This document shows, piece after piece, positions 53,425 through 63,790 of a DNA stretch of 64,000 bases. This stretch comes from Blastococcus sp. TBT05-19 (lineage in GTDB: Bacteria; Actinomycetota; Actinomycetes; Mycobacteriales; Geodermatophilaceae): contig NZ_QOHI01000001.1 in NCBI RefSeq assembly GCF_003319095.1, forward strand, positions 1,054,001 to 1,118,000, written 5' to 3'. Below the pieces are notes generated by a model. The model was not told where the DNA came from. It saw only the letters and a list, made by a program, of their open reading frames with translations, and made no database searches. The position numbers were made by a program, and so were the translations under genes. Position 1 is the first letter of the stretch. Each line of letters begins with the position of its first letter.

Positions 53425-54351
53425 ATGCGCGCCCTCACGTCACTGCCCGAGCAGGCGCGACAGGCTTTCCGGGCCCGGGTCTCCGGTGACCCCACCGGCG
53501 CCCCGGACTGGGTCCGCGACATCGCCCGCGTCGGCACCGGCCCCGGCTGGTTCGAGCCCGACGGCGTCGTCTGGCGCGTGCACGGCGATCTCTCGACGCT
53601 GGTCGGCGGGGTCGCCGCGCTCCTGGGTCAGGGGGCGCACCCGCTGGCGCTGGCCGGCGTCCAGCGGCACTCGGCCTACCGCGAGGACCCGTGGAAGCGG
53701 CTGGCCGGCACCGCCCGCTGGCTCGTGGTCAGCACCTTCGGCTCGGCGGAGCTCGCCGAGCGCGAGGCGGCGCGGGTCCGGGGGATGCACGCCGTCGTCC
53801 GCGGCCGGGTCGCCGGGCAGGCCTACTCGGCGTCGGACCCCGCGCTGCTCCGCTGGGTGCACCTGGCGTTCACCGACGCGTTCCTCGCCGCCCAGCAGGC
53901 GGTCGGCAGCGACCTGACCCAGCGGTTCGGCCGCGGCTGGGCCGACGCCTACGTGGGGGAGTGGGCCCGCGCCGCCGAGGAGCTGGGCGCGACCGATCTG
54001 CCGCTGACGACGGCCGAGCTCGCCGAGGCCCTCGCCGCGTACGGCCCGGAGCTGCGGCCCGTCCCCGACCACCTGCGCGAGTTCCTCGCCGCCCCGCCCG
54101 GCCTGAGCGCGCCGGAGCGCGTGGTCTACCGCGGGCTGTCCGGCGCCGCGGCGTACGTCGTCTCGCCCACGATCGCCGGGTGCGCCGGGGTCCCCGGGCG
54201 CGGCCGCGGCGGCTCGGCGCAGCTCGCCCTCACGCGCGTGCAGCTGCGGGCGCTGGGCTTGGCGCTCGGCCCGTTCAGCCCGTCGGAGGAGGCGGCGCGA
54301 TGGCGGCTCGGCACGGGACCCGCTCCGGGGTGGGCCGCCGGCGACGCCTGA
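53425..54351 (+). CDS. Oxygenase MpaB family protein (DUF2236)
   Basis: This 308-residue protein of the MpaB/latex-clearing-protein-like family is expected to bind haem b. The pattern includes GDLSTLVGGVAALLGQGAHP, LALAGVQRHSAYREDPWKR, TARWLVVSTFGS, VHLAFTDAFLAAQQAVG and GWADAYVGEWARAAEELGAT. His residues in QGAHPLA, QRHSAY, and RGMHAVVRG are candidates for haem or metal ligands. It probably catalyses an oxidation of an unknown substrate. It ends 25 bp before the valS stop on the other strand. Confidence 0.85.
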   Translation: MRALTSLPEQARQAFRARVSGDPTGAPDWVRDIARVGTGPGWFEPDGVVWRVHGDLSTLVGGVAALLGQGAHPLALAGVQRHSAYREDPWKRLAGTARWLVVSTFGSAELAEREAARVRGMHAVVRGRVAGQAYSASDPALLRWVHLAFTDAFLAAQQAVGSDLTQRFGRGWADAYVGEWARAAEELGATDLPLTTAELAEALAAYGPELRPVPDHLREFLAAPPGLSAPERVVYRGLSGAAAYVVSPTIAGCAGVPGRGRGGSAQLALTRVQLRALGLALGPFSPSEEAARWRLGTGPAPGWAAGDA

Positions 54352-54376
54352 CGCCGCCGCCGACGACCCGGAGCGG

Positions 54377-56965
54377 TCAGTCCTCGGCCACCGGAGCCAG
54401 GACGACGTCGACCCGCAGCTCGCCCTCGCCGGCGTCGATGGACAGCGAGCTGATCCGGCCGGCGTTGGCCAGGTCCACCCGGGCCGCCTCGACCAGCGGC
54501 ACCTGGTCGGCCGGTGCGGTCACCGTGGCGGTCTCCACCTCGGCCCGCATGGAGACCTTGGCGTCGGACTTGGCCTTGCGCACCCCGGCCAGGGCAGCGG
54601 CCACGGCCGGGATCATCGCCGGGTCGCCCTCGACCGGCAGCTCGGACGTGGCCGGCCACGGCGCGCGGTGCACCGAGCCGGTCTGCCACCAGGACCACAC
54701 CTCGTCGGTGACGAAGGGCAGCACCGGGGCGAACAGCCGCAGCTGCACGTCCAGCGCCACCGCCAGCGCCGCCTGCGCGGAGGTCGCCTCCGGCCCGTCG
54801 CCGTAGGCGCGGGTCTTCACCAGCTCGACGTAGTCGTCGCAGAACGACCAGAAGAACGCCTCGGCCACCTCGAGGGCGCGGGTGTAGTTGTAGGCGTCCA
54901 GCGCGGCGGTCGCCTCGTGGACGACGCGGGCGAGCCCGGCGAGCAGCGCCCGGTCGATCGGCTCCGTGACGTCGGCGGGGGTCAGCAACGCCGAGGCGCC
55001 CAGGCCGAGCACGAACTTGCCGACGTTGAGGATCTTCATGGCCAGCCGGCGGCCGACCTTCATCTGCGCCTCGTCGAACGGCGAGTCCGCACCCGGGCGG
55101 GCCCCGGCCGCGCGCCAGCGCACCGCGTCGGTCCCGTACCGCTCGAGGACGTCGATCGGCGTCGTCGCGTTGCCCTTCGACTTCGACATCTTCTTGCGGT
55201 CCGGGTCGACCACGAAGCCGGAGATCGTGGCGTGCGTCCACGGCGCGGCGCCGTGCTGGAAGTGCGCCCGGACCACGGTCGAGAACAGCCAGGTGCGGAT
55301 GATGTCGTGCGCCTGGGGCCGCTGGTCCATCGGGAAGACCTTGGCGAACAGCTCCGGGTCGGTGTCCCAGCCCGAGGCGACCTGCGGCGACAGCGACGAG
55401 GTGGCCCAGGTGTCCATGACGTCGGGGTCGGCGATGAAGCCACCCGGCTTGCCGCGCTGGTCCTCGGTGAAGCCCTCGGGCACGTCGGAGCTCGGGTCGA
55501 CCGGCAGCGAGGCCTCCGGCGCGAGGATCGGCTCGTCGTGGACCGGCTCGCCCTCGGAGTCCAGCCGGTACCAGACCGGGAAGGGGACGCCGAAGAACCG
55601 CTGGCGGCTGATCAGCCAGTCGCCGTTGAGGCCCTCGACCCAGTTGTCGTAGCGGTGCCGCATGTGCTCGGGCACCCACTGGATCTCCCGGCCGCGCGCG
55701 ATCAGCGCGTCGCGCAGGTCGCCGTCCCGGCCGCCGTTGCGGATGTACCACTGGCGCGTGGTGACGATCTCCAGCGGGCGCTCGCCCTTCTCGAAGAATT
55801 TCACCGGGTGGGTGATCTGCTTCGGCTCGCCGTCGAGGTCGCCGGACTCCCGGAGCAGCTCCACGATCCGCTGCTGCGCGCTGAACACGGTCTTGCCGGC
55901 CAGCTCGTCGTACGGGGAGGCGCCGACGCCGGCGGGCGGCTCGGCGAGCAGCCGACCGTCCCAGCCGATGATCGGGCGGGTCGGCAGCTGCAGCTCGCGC
56001 CACCAGGTGACGTCGTTCAGGTCGCCGAAGGTGCAGATCATCGCGATGCCCGAGCCCTTGTCCGGCTCGGCGAGGCGGTGCGCGACCACCGGCACCTCGA
56101 CGCCGAACAGCGGCGTCGTGACCGTCTTGCCGAACAGCGGCTGGTAGCGCTCGTCGTCGGGGTGGGCCACCAGCGCGACACAGGCCGGCAGCAGCTCGGG
56201 GCGGGTGGTCTCGATGAAGACCGGCCCGTCGGCGCCGTGGAAAGAGATCCGGTGGTAGGCGCCCGGGCGCTCGCGGTCCTCGAGCTCGGCCTGCGCGACC
56301 GCCGTGCGGAAGGTGACGTCCCAGAGGGTCGGCGCCTCCTGGGCGTAGGCCTCGCCGCGGGCCAGGTTGTTCAGGAACATCCGCTGGGCGGTGGCCCGGG
56401 AGCTCTCGGAGATGGTCCGGTAGACGTTGGACCAGTCGACCGACAGGCCCACGCGGCGCCAGAGCTTCTCGAACTCGGCCTCGTCGTCCTCGGTGAGCTG
56501 CATGCACAGCTCGACGAAGTTGCGGCGGGAGACCGGGACCTGGTCCTTGCCCGGCTTCTCCGGCGGCGTGAACGACGGGTCGTAGGGCAGGGCCGGGTCG
56601 CAGCGGACGCCGTAGTAGTTCTGCACCCGGCGCTCGGTCGGCAGGCCGTTGTCGTCCCAGCCCATCGGGTAGTAGACGTGCTTGCCGCGCATCCGCTGGT
56701 AGCGGGCGACGATGTCGGTGTGGGTGTAGCTGAACACGTGGCCCACGTGCAGCGAACCGCTCGCCGTCGGCGGAGGGGTGTCGATCGAGTAGATCTGCTC
56801 GCGCGGTGACTGCAGCGCGGCGTCGCGGTCGAAGCCGTAGGTGTCCTGCTCGGCCCACCGGGCGATCCACTTGTCCTCGAGGCCGTCGAGCGTCGGCTTC
56901 TCGGGTACGGCGACGGACGCAGCCGGGGCAGCAGTGTCCGAGGTCGCGGTGTGGGGAGCAGCCAT
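54377..56965 (-). CDS. valS: Valine--tRNA ligase
   Basis: This 862-residue class I aminoacyl-tRNA synthetase charges tRNA-Val. The HIGH-type motif is [20 protein letters not shown] (around residue 70). The editing domain CP1 is present, and the KMSKS motif lies in [20 protein letters not shown] (around 595). The anticodon-binding domain and a short C-terminal arm complete it. The length fits the actinobacterial form. Start is ATG 56965, 42 bp from the divergent folC. The gene order valS-folC-DUF4233-ndk is as in mycobacteria, although valS here is on the opposite strand. Confidence 0.97.
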   Translation of the reverse strand: MAAPHTATSDTAAPAASVAVPEKPTLDGLEDKWIARWAEQDTYGFDRDAALQSPREQIYSIDTPPPTASGSLHVGHVFSYTHTDIVARYQRMRGKHVYYPMGWDDNGLPTERRVQNYYGVRCDPALPYDPSFTPPEKPGKDQVPVSRRNFVELCMQLTEDDEAEFEKLWRRVGLSVDWSNVYRTISESSRATAQRMFLNNLARGEAYAQEAPTLWDVTFRTAVAQAELEDRERPGAYHRISFHGADGPVFIETTRPELLPACVALVAHPDDERYQPLFGKTVTTPLFGVEVPVVAHRLAEPDKGSGIAMICTFGDLNDVTWWRELQLPTRPIIGWDGRLLAEPPAGVGASPYDELAGKTVFSAQQRIVELLRESGDLDGEPKQITHPVKFFEKGERPLEIVTTRQWYIRNGGRDGDLRDALIARGREIQWVPEHMRHRYDNWVEGLNGDWLISRQRFFGVPFPVWYRLDSEGEPVHDEPILAPEASLPVDPSSDVPEGFTEDQRGKPGGFIADPDVMDTWATSSLSPQVASGWDTDPELFAKVFPMDQRPQAHDIIRTWLFSTVVRAHFQHGAAPWTHATISGFVVDPDRKKMSKSKGNATTPIDVLERYGTDAVRWRAAGARPGADSPFDEAQMKVGRRLAMKILNVGKFVLGLGASALLTPADVTEPIDRALLAGLARVVHEATAALDAYNYTRALEVAEAFFWSFCDDYVELVKTRAYGDGPEATSAQAALAVALDVQLRLFAPVLPFVTDEVWSWWQTGSVHRAPWPATSELPVEGDPAMIPAVAAALAGVRKAKSDAKVSMRAEVETATVTAPADQVPLVEAARVDLANAGRISSLSIDAGEGELRVDVVLAPVAED

Positions 56966-57007
56966 GGGGCTCAGTCTAGGAACTGACCGGCTGGCATCCT
57001 GAGCAGG

Positions 57008-58363
57008 ATGAGCAACGGCAGCACCGGTGACCTCGCCCGGGTGGAGAACGAGCTCCTGGCCCGGTGGCCGGAGAACCGGCTGGAGCCCTCGCTCACCCGC
57101 ATCAACGCGCTGGTCGACCTGCTCGGGTCACCGCACCGCGCGATGCCGGTGGTCCAGGTCGCCGGCACCAACGGCAAGACGACGACGGCGCGGATGATCG
57201 ACGAGCTGCTGCGCGGGTTCGGCCTGCGGGTCGGCCGCTTCACCAGCCCGCACCTGCAGTCCATGCGCGAGCGGATCGTGCTCGACGGGGAGCCGGTGAG
57301 CGACGAGCGCTTCGTCGAGACCTACGAGGACATCGCGCCGTACGTGCAGATGGTCGACGCCGCGGGCGAGGTCCCGATGTCGTTCTTCGAGGTGATGGTC
57401 GGGATGGCCTACGCCCTCTTCGCCGACGCCCCGGTCGACGTCGCCGTCATCGAGGTCGGCATGGGCGGTACCTGGGACGCCACCAACGTGGCCGACGCGC
57501 GGGTCGCCGTCGTCACCCCGGTGGACATGGACCACGCCGAGTACCTGGGCCCCGACGTGCCGACGATCGCGGGGGAGAAGGCCGGGATCATCAAGGCCGG
57601 CTCCATCGCCGTGCTCGCCCACCAGCAGCCCGGGGCGCTCGACGCCCTGGTGCGCCGCGCGGTCGAGGTCGAGGCGGTCGTGGCCCGCGAGGGCACCGAG
57701 TTCGGCGTGCTGGAGCGCACGGTCGCCGTCGGCGGCCAGCAGGTGCGGCTGCAGGGGCTCGGCGGTGAGTACGACGAGGTGTTCCTCCCGCTGTTCGGCC
57801 AGTACCAGGCGCAGAACGCGGCGACGGCGCTCGCCGCGGTCGAGGCGTTCCTCGGCGCGGGGGCTTCCACCGGGCCGATCGAGCAGGAGACCGTGCGCGC
57901 GGCGTTCGCCGGCGTCCGCTCGCCCGGCCGCCTCGAGAAGGTGCGCACCAGCCCGACGGTGCTGGTCGACGCCGCGCACAACCCGGCCGGGATGACGGCG
58001 ACGGTGGCGGCGATCCGCGAGTCCTTCGACTTCACCCGGCTCGTCGGCGTCGTCGGCGCGGTCCACGGCAAGGACGTCACCGGCATGCTCGCCGCGCTGG
58101 AGGAGATCTGCGCCGAGCTGGTGGTCACCCAGAACAGCTCCGACAGGTCGATCCCGGCCGACGAGCTCGGCGCGCTGGCCGTGGAGGTCTTCGGCGCCGA
58201 CCGCGTGAGCGTCTCGCCGCGGTTGCCCGAGGCGGTGACCGAGGCGATCGAGCTGGCCGAGGCCGGCCCGGACGACGCCCTCGGCGGGTCCGGCGTCCTC
58301 GTGACCGGCAGCGTCATCACCGCGGGCGAGGCGCGCAGCCTCTTCACCGGGGGTGGGGCGTGA
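57008..58363 (+). CDS. folC: Bifunctional dihydrofolate synthase/folylpolyglutamate synthase
   Basis: This 451-residue Mur-ligase-like enzyme adds glutamate to dihydropteroate and folates. The P-loop is [20 protein letters not shown] (around residue 50). The omega-loop region [20 protein letters not shown] is present, as are the ligase motif [19 protein letters not shown] (around 155) and the C-terminal domain [20 protein letters not shown] (around 320). It precedes the DUF4233 gene with an overlap (stop 58363, start 58360), then ndk, forming a metabolic operon. Confidence 0.95.
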   Translation: MSNGSTGDLARVENELLARWPENRLEPSLTRINALVDLLGSPHRAMPVVQVAGTNGKTTTARMIDELLRGFGLRVGRFTSPHLQSMRERIVLDGEPVSDERFVETYEDIAPYVQMVDAAGEVPMSFFEVMVGMAYALFADAPVDVAVIEVGMGGTWDATNVADARVAVVTPVDMDHAEYLGPDVPTIAGEKAGIIKAGSIAVLAHQQPGALDALVRRAVEVEAVVAREGTEFGVLERTVAVGGQQVRLQGLGGEYDEVFLPLFGQYQAQNAATALAAVEAFLGAGASTGPIEQETVRAAFAGVRSPGRLEKVRTSPTVLVDAAHNPAGMTATVAAIRESFDFTRLVGVVGAVHGKDVTGMLAALEEICAELVVTQNSSDRSIPADELGALAVEVFGADRVSVSPRLPEAVTEAIELAEAGPDDALGGSGVLVTGSVITAGEARSLFTGGGA

Positions 58364-58767
58364 CCGCCCCTGATCCGCTCCGGGCGGCCAAGGCGCTGCG
58401 TGGTGCTGCGGCCGGCGTCCTCGTGCTGGAAGGCCTGGCCGTCCTCTTCGTGCCGCGCGGCATCGCGCAGACCGAGGAGGGGCTCGGGGGAGTGCGGCTG
58501 ACGCTGCTGCTCGTGCTCTCCCTGGTGCTGATCCTGGCCAGCGGGGTGCAGCGCCGAGAGCGAGGGCTGCTGATCGGCACCGCCCTGCAGGTGCCGCTGC
58601 TGCTCACCGGCCTGATCAACAGCGTCATGTGGTTCGTCGCGGGCGCCTTCGTGCTCATCTGGCTCTACCTGCTGCAGGTGCGCAAGGAGCTGGTCGGCAG
58701 CCGGTTCGCCCCCGTGACGGCGGCCCGGACGGGTGACGCGGACGGTGCTGGTCCAGCCACCCCGTAG
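58360..58767 (+). CDS. DUF4233 family membrane protein
   Basis: This 135-residue protein has three to four TM segments ([77 protein letters not shown]). It is the actinobacterial DUF4233 family, always found after folC (Rv2446c position). Function is unknown. GTG 58360 overlaps the folC stop. Confidence 0.88.
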   Translation: MTAPDPLRAAKALRGAAAGVLVLEGLAVLFVPRGIAQTEEGLGGVRLTLLLVLSLVLILASGVQRRERGLLIGTALQVPLLLTGLINSVMWFVAGAFVLIWLYLLQVRKELVGSRFAPVTAARTGDADGAGPATP

Positions 58768-58778
58768 GCTCCGGCCCC

Positions 58779-59189
58779 GTGACTGAACGCACTCTCGTCC
58801 TGGTCAAGCCCGACGGCGTCGCCCGTGGTCTCGTCGGCGAGGTGATCACCCGCCTGGAGCGCAAGGGCCTGCGGCTGGTGGCCGCCGAGCTGCGCACGCT
58901 GCCCCGTGAGGTCGCCGAGACCCACTACGCCGAGCACAGCGAGCGCCCCTTCTTCGGCGACCTCGTCGAGTTCATCACCGGCGGCCCGCTCCTGGCCCTC
59001 GTGGTGGAGGGCCCCCGGGCCATCGAGGCGTTCCGCGCGCTGGCCGGCGCCACCGACCCGGTCAAGGCCACCCCCGGCACCATCCGCGGCGACTTCGCCC
59101 TCGAGGTGCAGAACAACATCGTGCACGGCTCGGACTCGCCCGAGTCGGCCGCGCGCGAGATCGGCCTGTTCTTCCCCGACCTGGGCTGA
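58779..59189 (+). CDS. ndk: Nucleoside diphosphate kinase
   Basis: This 136-residue enzyme moves phosphate between nucleoside tri- and diphosphates through a phospho-His. It starts [20 protein letters not shown]. The active-site His lies in [20 protein letters not shown] (around 116), within the conserved NxxHGSDS motif. Arg and Lys of the nucleotide site ([20 protein letters not shown]) are present. It is the last gene of the folC operon. Start is GTG 58779. Confidence 0.97.
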   Translation: MTERTLVLVKPDGVARGLVGEVITRLERKGLRLVAAELRTLPREVAETHYAEHSERPFFGDLVEFITGGPLLALVVEGPRAIEAFRALAGATDPVKATPGTIRGDFALEVQNNIVHGSDSPESAAREIGLFFPDLG

Positions 59190-59332
59190 CCCCGGCTCCT
59201 CCGGCGGGCAGTGGCAAGCGGCACTGACCCGTTCGGGGGATACGGCCCTCCGCCTGCTCCGGGGAAGCCCGGTGCCGCCCGATGGGGTGGTGTCGGCCCC
59301 ACCCGGGGGCCGCGGCAGGCGGAGGGGGCGTG

Positions 59333-59983
59333 GTGCGCACCAGGTCTCCTGCGCTGCGTCCCCTGCTGGCCGTCGTGCCGGTGGGGCTCCTGCTCGCCGG
59401 TGCTCTCGTCTGGCAGTCCACGGCGGCGGCGTTCACCGCGACCACAGACAACGCCGGCAACACCTGGCGGGCCGGGAGCGTCGCCCTCACCGACTCCGCA
59501 GGTGGCTCCGCGCTGTTCGACCCGGCCACCGACGGCGCCCTCCAGCCGGGGTCCACCGGCTCGCGGTGCATCCGCGTCGACTACACCGGCGACCTCCCCG
59601 CCGACATCCGCCTGTACGTCACCACCCCGACCGCCGGCGCGGTCACGCTCGACCCGTTCCTGGTCATGAGCGTCGAGCAGGGGCAGGACGTCACCGCCGC
59701 CACGACGGTCGATGCGGACTGCACCGGCTTCACGTCGACAGCTACGCCGACGTTCCGCTTCAACACCGCGTCGGCCGACCTCGGGTCCGCGGACCAGACG
59801 AAGACCCTGGCCGCGCTCAAGGCGGCCAGCCCGGACTACGCCCGCGGGCTCCCCGTGGGCAGCTCCGTGCCGGGCGGCACCTCGCTCACCTTCCGGATCA
59901 CCTACTCGGTGGTCGACGACAACAACGCGCAGAACGCCCGGTCGTCGACCACCTTCACCTGGGAAGCGCAGAACACCCCGTGA
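59333..59983 (+). CDS. TasA/SipW-type secreted protein
   Basis: This protein of about 216 residues has a signal peptide (LRPLLAVVPVGLLLAGALVW) ending near STAAAFTATTDNAGNTWRAG. That AAF-T-D-x-GN-W-AG pattern marks SipW-dependent (TasA/camelysin-like) proteins processed by an ER-type signal peptidase. The mature part is beta-rich with two Cys (SRCIRVDY, DADCTGF), likely one disulfide. Such proteins form fibres or envelope layers. Start GTG 59333 follows GGAGGG (59321-59326); GTG 59330 is adjacent. The stop overlaps the signal peptidase start (GTGA), so they form an operon. Confidence 0.83.
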   Translation: MRTRSPALRPLLAVVPVGLLLAGALVWQSTAAAFTATTDNAGNTWRAGSVALTDSAGGSALFDPATDGALQPGSTGSRCIRVDYTGDLPADIRLYVTTPTAGAVTLDPFLVMSVEQGQDVTAATTVDADCTGFTSTATPTFRFNTASADLGSADQTKTLAALKAASPDYARGLPVGSSVPGGTSLTFRITYSVVDDNNAQNARSSTTFTWEAQNTP

Positions 59984-61086
59984 CCCGCGTCGAACGCGGT
60001 GCGGCGTCGGGCACCGGCCGGGTGCGGCCGGTGGCCCGCGCGGTCGTCGTCCTCGGTCTCACCGTGCTGACCGCGCTCGTCCTGGCTGCGCTCGTCCCGC
60101 TGGCGGCCGGTTACTCCGCGTACGTGGTGACGAGCGGCTCCATGGCCCCCCGGGTCAACCCGGGGGACGTCGTGGTCACCCACCCGGTCACCCCGGCCGA
60201 GCTGCGGACCGGCCAGGTGGTGCTGGTCGAGGACGTCGACGTCCCCGGCGGGCTGCTGCTGCACCGGCTGGTCTCCTTCGACGAGGAGGGCCGGCTGGTC
60301 ACGCGCGGGGACGCGAACCAGTCCGACGACAGCGTGCACCCCGAGCCGTCCCAGGTCCGGGGCGTCGCCGCGCTGCGGGTCCCGTGGGTGGGCCTGCCGG
60401 CGCTCTGGCTGGAGCAGGGCAGCTACGGCGCCGTCGCCGCGACCGTCGCCGTCCTGGCCGCCGGGGCCGTCTTCGCCGCCAGGCCGGGCCGGCGTCGCGC
60501 CGCCGACGTCCCGCGCGACGGTGCGACGGAGAGCCCGGACGTCGACCCGGAGGCCCCCACCGCCTGGGACCTCCCGCCCGTCGGCGATGCCGAGCCCGTC
60601 CGGGAGGCTCCGTCGCTCCCGCCCGTGCCGCCCGCCCGACGCGCCGAGCCCCTCCGGGAAGCCCCCTCGGCCCACCCGCTCCCGCCCGTCCGCCACGCCG
60701 CGCCGGTCCGGGAAGCCCCCTCGGCCCGCCCGCTCCCGCCGGTCCCGCCCGTCCGCTCGATGCGGCACGACCGGCCCGTCGTCGTGGCGGCGCTCCCCAT
60801 CCACCTCACGTCCAGCTCAAGCGGGGCCGCACGCCTGTCGAAGACAGGGACGGAGCGACGTGCCACCGTGCGCAGCTTCGCCCGGCCGGCCGTCTCGACC
60901 ACAGGAGGGGAGGGGAGCAGTGCGCCCACCACCCGTCAGGCACGTCCGCCGGTCTCGTTCGCGGTCGGCGACCGTCGCGACGATCGGGGTGCTGCTGCTC
61001 GGGCTCCTGGCCCTCGGGTCGCTCCGGCTGGCGAGCGCGGCAACCGCACCGACGGCGGGAACTTCGGCGGTCAGCCTCGTCGATGA
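59980..61086 (+). CDS. sipW: ER-type signal peptidase I (SipW-like)
   Basis: This 368-residue signal peptidase has TM1 (VVVLGLTVLTALVLAALVPL), the catalytic Ser in SGSMAPRVNPGDVVV (around residue 50), and His in GLLLHRLVSFDEEGRLVTRG (in place of the Lys of bacterial type), then GDANQSDD. The Ser-His dyad is the ER/SipW form. A second TM (VAATVAVLAAGAVFAA, around 155) leads to a long cytoplasmic tail with Pro-rich repeats (60589-60758). The last ~55 codons overlap the next gene and look unstructured, so the natural stop may have been lost. It should process the flanking TasA-like proteins. Confidence 0.87.
   Translation: MTRVERGAASGTGRVRPVARAVVVLGLTVLTALVLAALVPLAAGYSAYVVTSGSMAPRVNPGDVVVTHPVTPAELRTGQVVLVEDVDVPGGLLLHRLVSFDEEGRLVTRGDANQSDDSVHPEPSQVRGVAALRVPWVGLPALWLEQGSYGAVAATVAVLAAGAVFAARPGRRRAADVPRDGATESPDVDPEAPTAWDLPPVGDAEPVREAPSLPPVPPARRAEPLREAPSAHPLPPVRHAAPVREAPSARPLPPVPPVRSMRHDRPVVVAALPIHLTSSSSGAARLSKTGTERRATVRSFARPAVSTTGGEGSSAPTTRQARPPVSFAVGDRRDDRGAAARAPGPRVAPAGERGNRTDGGNFGGQPRR
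60589..60758 (+). repeat. Pro-rich tandem repeat in the signal peptidase tail
   Basis: Three imperfect units of about 54-60 bp encode variants of A-EPVREAPS-x-PLPPV (EPVREAPSLPPVPPARRA, EPLREAPSAHPLPPVRHA, APVREAPSARPLPPVPPV). They follow the second TM segment, so they would form a flexible cytoplasmic or exposed stalk. The copy number may vary between strains. Confidence 0.75.
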
Positions 61087-62023
61087 CGCCGGCGGCGCCG
61101 CGCTGTTCTCCTCCGACGGCCTGCGCCCCGGCGGGGTGGAGTCCGCGTGCGTGGGGCTCACCGCCCGCGGCTCGGTCCACCCGGCCACCGAGGTGTCCCT
61201 CGCCGCCAACGTGACGTCCGGCGGGCTGTCCCCCTACCTGCGGGTGTGGGTGGAGCGGGGGAGCGTGCCCGCCGGCGGCACCTGCGGCGCCTTCACCGGC
61301 GCCGTCATCTGGAACGGGACGCTCGACTCCTTCCCGGCCACGGGCACGTCCGGCATCGCGACCGGGTGGCGTCCCGCCGTGACCGAGCGCAGCGTGTACC
61401 GCTTCACCGTGAGCGTGCTCGACGACTCCCGCGCCGCCGGCCTCAGCACCTCGGCGACCTTCCGCTGGGCGTTCACCGAAGCGGCCCCGCCGCCCCCGAC
61501 CCCGCCGCCCCCGTCACCCACGACCCCGCCGACCGTCGTGCTGCCGCCCACGACCAGGGCGCCCCAGGTGACCGACGTGCCCACCTCCGCCCGGGCGACG
61601 GACACGACGGCGAGGGCTGCGCCCTCCACCTCGGCCGCGCCTGCCGTCGTGACGACGGAGGCGGTGCCGTCGACGTCGCCGTCCACGTCGCCGTCCGTGC
61701 CCCTGTCGTCGGCTCCTGTTCCCCCCGCCGACGGCGGGAGCAGGCGCGTCGTCGAGGCGCCGCCGCTGGAGTCCGGCGCCGCCGCGGCGGTGCAGGCCGC
61801 CCTCGCGGAGGCCGGTCAGGTGGCCGCCGACGTCGCTCGCACGGTCGAGGCGGTGGCCCAGGACGGGCAGTACCCGCTGGCGCTGGTCGGCGTCGTCGCC
61901 GCCTTCCTGTTCCTGCAGGGCCGGCTGGACCGCCGAGACCCCAAGCTGGCGTTCGCGCGCGTGCGCGAGGAGCTGTCGGAGTACCGCGACTTCCCCGGAC
62001 CACCCCCCACGGAGACGACATGA
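60920..62023 (+). CDS. TasA-like surface protein with Thr/Pro-rich stalk and TM anchor
   Basis: This protein of about 367 residues has a signal peptide (SATVATIGVLLLGLLALGSL to ASAATAP) and a beta-rich domain (around 40-185) related to the TasA-like neighbour (SAVSLVDDAGGAALFSSDGL). A long Pro/Thr/Ser stalk (around 190-280; PPPPTPPPPSPTTPPTVVLP and similar), a helical part and a TM segment (YPLALVGVVAAFLFLQG) with a basic tail follow. It is probably exposed beyond the cell wall. GTG 60920 is preceded by AGGGGAGGGGAG. Its 5' end lies inside the upstream signal peptidase frame, and its stop overlaps the start of the GGDEF gene (ATGA). Confidence 0.78.
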   Translation: MRPPPVRHVRRSRSRSATVATIGVLLLGLLALGSLRLASAATAPTAGTSAVSLVDDAGGAALFSSDGLRPGGVESACVGLTARGSVHPATEVSLAANVTSGGLSPYLRVWVERGSVPAGGTCGAFTGAVIWNGTLDSFPATGTSGIATGWRPAVTERSVYRFTVSVLDDSRAAGLSTSATFRWAFTEAAPPPPTPPPPSPTTPPTVVLPPTTRAPQVTDVPTSARATDTTARAAPSTSAAPAVVTTEAVPSTSPSTSPSVPLSSAPVPPADGGSRRVVEAPPLESGAAAAVQAALAEAGQVAADVARTVEAVAQDGQYPLALVGVVAAFLFLQGRLDRRDPKLAFARVREELSEYRDFPGPPPTETT

Positions 62024-63693
62024 CCGCCCCCGCCCAGTCGATGGAGATGGTGCCGCTGGCCGACCGGCTGCGGTGGCTGCTGGTGGTCCGGATCGGCGTG
62101 GTGGCGCTGCCCCTGGTGGCCTGGTTCGTCACCGGCGACCGGAGCGACAGGTCCGTGGCGGTGCTCGCCGTCCCCGGCCTGCTCCTCCTGCTCACCGGGC
62201 TGCTGCTGCAGTGGCGGTCGCGCCGCGGGCGCCGCTGGGCGGTCGCGGCGATGACCGTGCCGATCACCCTCGACGCCGTCTACCTGGGGTGGGCGTCGTA
62301 CCTGACCGGCGGCCTGTCCGGTCCTGTCGTGTACGTCATCGCGCTGCACGTGCTGGCCGTGACCCTGGTGGGATCGTTCCGCACGGGCGTGAAGATGGCG
62401 TTCTGGCACTCGCTCGTGATCATGAGCCTGCTCGAGGCGGTCACCACGGGCGTGCTGCCGTCGGGCGGCCCGGGCACCGAGTTCCACGGACTCCGGTACG
62501 GCGTCTTCCTGGCGGTCGTGTGGGTCACCGCCGTCACCACCGCCGTGCTGGCCGGGGTGAACGAGCGGGAGCTGCGGCGGCGGCGCTACGACGAGGCGGT
62601 GCTGCGCCGCCTCTCGGCGGCGCTCCACGAGGCCGAGACCGGGGTGGAGGTCGCCGAGGCGCTCCTGGACTTCACCCTCGACGCCGGGGACGCCACGCTC
62701 GCGGCCGTCCAGTGCCGGCTGGCGGCCGGCGACTCCGAGGCGAGCACCCTGCTCGCCCGCAAGCGGCAGGATGAGCCGCTCGAGGTGCTCCGGGACGTGG
62801 CCGAGCCCGGCCCCGGGTCGCTCGTCGAAGCGGTGACGGCGGCGGGCACCACGATGCTGGCGGCGATGCGCGCCCCGGACCCGTGGGTGGACGACGTGCT
62901 CGACGGGGCGCCCCGGGTGGTCGCGGTGCCGTTCGCCATCGAGGGGCAGGGCACCGGCGCGCTGGTCTTCCAGAACGATGCCCGCGCCGGGTCCCGGATC
63001 GAGCAGCGCCGGGTCGCGGTCGTGGAGCAGGCGGTCGCGCACACCGCCACCGCCCTGGCCCGCGTCGCGCTGCTCGAGCAGCTGCAGCGCAGCGCCCTCA
63101 CCGACGGCCTGACCGGGGTGGCCAACCGGCGCGCCTTCGACGTCGCGCTGACCCGGGAGATCGCGCTCGCCGGCCGCACGGATGCGGCGCTGGCGGTGAT
63201 CATCCTCGACCTCGACAAGTTCAAGAGCCTCAACGACACCTACGGCCACCTCGCCGGCGACGACGTCCTCCGCGGGGTCGGCGCGGCCCTGCGGCAGTGC
63301 ACCCGGCAGGGCGACCTCGTCGCCCGCTACGGCGGCGAGGAGTTCGTGCTGCTGTTGCCCGGGGCGACCGAGGAGGACGCCATCAGCGCCGCCCGGCGGG
63401 TGCGCAGCGTCCTGCGAGGGGTCGAGGGCCCCCGGACGATCACCGCCAGCCTCGGGATCGCCCGCTGGCCCGTCCACGGGGCCACCGGCCCGGAGCTGCT
63501 GGCCGCCGCCGACTCCGCGCTCTACGCCGCGAAGGAGGGCGGGCGCGACCAGGCGCGGGTGGCCGGCCGGGAGGGCCCGGTCACCGGCGGCGACGGCGAG
63601 GACGGCCTCGACAGCTGGGACGACGTCCGCCCGCTCGACGTGCGGGCGGTGCCGGTGCCGCCCCCGCTGCGGTCGGCCTCCGTCATCGGCTGA
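62020..63693 (+). CDS. Membrane diguanylate cyclase (GAF-GGDEF)
   Basis: This protein of about 557 residues has six hydrophobic segments in the N-terminal 175 residues (LLVVRIGVVALPLVAWFV, VLAVPGLLLLLTGLLLQW, VIALHVLAVTLVG). A GAF-like domain (around 195-350) and a GGDEF domain with YGGEEFVLLLPG (around 440) follow. The GGEEF form is active in many cyclases. The RxxD inhibitory site (four to five residues ahead of GGEEF) is not apparent, as the sequence there is QGDLVARYGG. It makes c-di-GMP. It is coupled by ATGA to the TasA-like gene, which suggests local control of the surface-fibre genes. Confidence 0.88.
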   Translation: MTAPAQSMEMVPLADRLRWLLVVRIGVVALPLVAWFVTGDRSDRSVAVLAVPGLLLLLTGLLLQWRSRRGRRWAVAAMTVPITLDAVYLGWASYLTGGLSGPVVYVIALHVLAVTLVGSFRTGVKMAFWHSLVIMSLLEAVTTGVLPSGGPGTEFHGLRYGVFLAVVWVTAVTTAVLAGVNERELRRRRYDEAVLRRLSAALHEAETGVEVAEALLDFTLDAGDATLAAVQCRLAAGDSEASTLLARKRQDEPLEVLRDVAEPGPGSLVEAVTAAGTTMLAAMRAPDPWVDDVLDGAPRVVAVPFAIEGQGTGALVFQNDARAGSRIEQRRVAVVEQAVAHTATALARVALLEQLQRSALTDGLTGVANRRAFDVALTREIALAGRTDAALAVIILDLDKFKSLNDTYGHLAGDDVLRGVGAALRQCTRQGDLVARYGGEEFVLLLPGATEEDAISAARRVRSVLRGVEGPRTITASLGIARWPVHGATGPELLAAADSALYAAKEGGRDQARVAGREGPVTGGDGEDGLDSWDDVRPLDVRAVPVPPPLRSASVIG

Positions 63694-63790
63694 CCTCCGC
63701 CGCCGCGCCGCTCAACCCCGGGCACGTTTCTGCCGACATGGGGGAGAGGACCCCGACCCACGGAGCGGGCGGGCGGAGCGTGGAGGTGGC

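Noticed and set aside
54668-56809. 713-codon plus-strand frame opposite valS
   Set aside because: Antisense shadow of valS.
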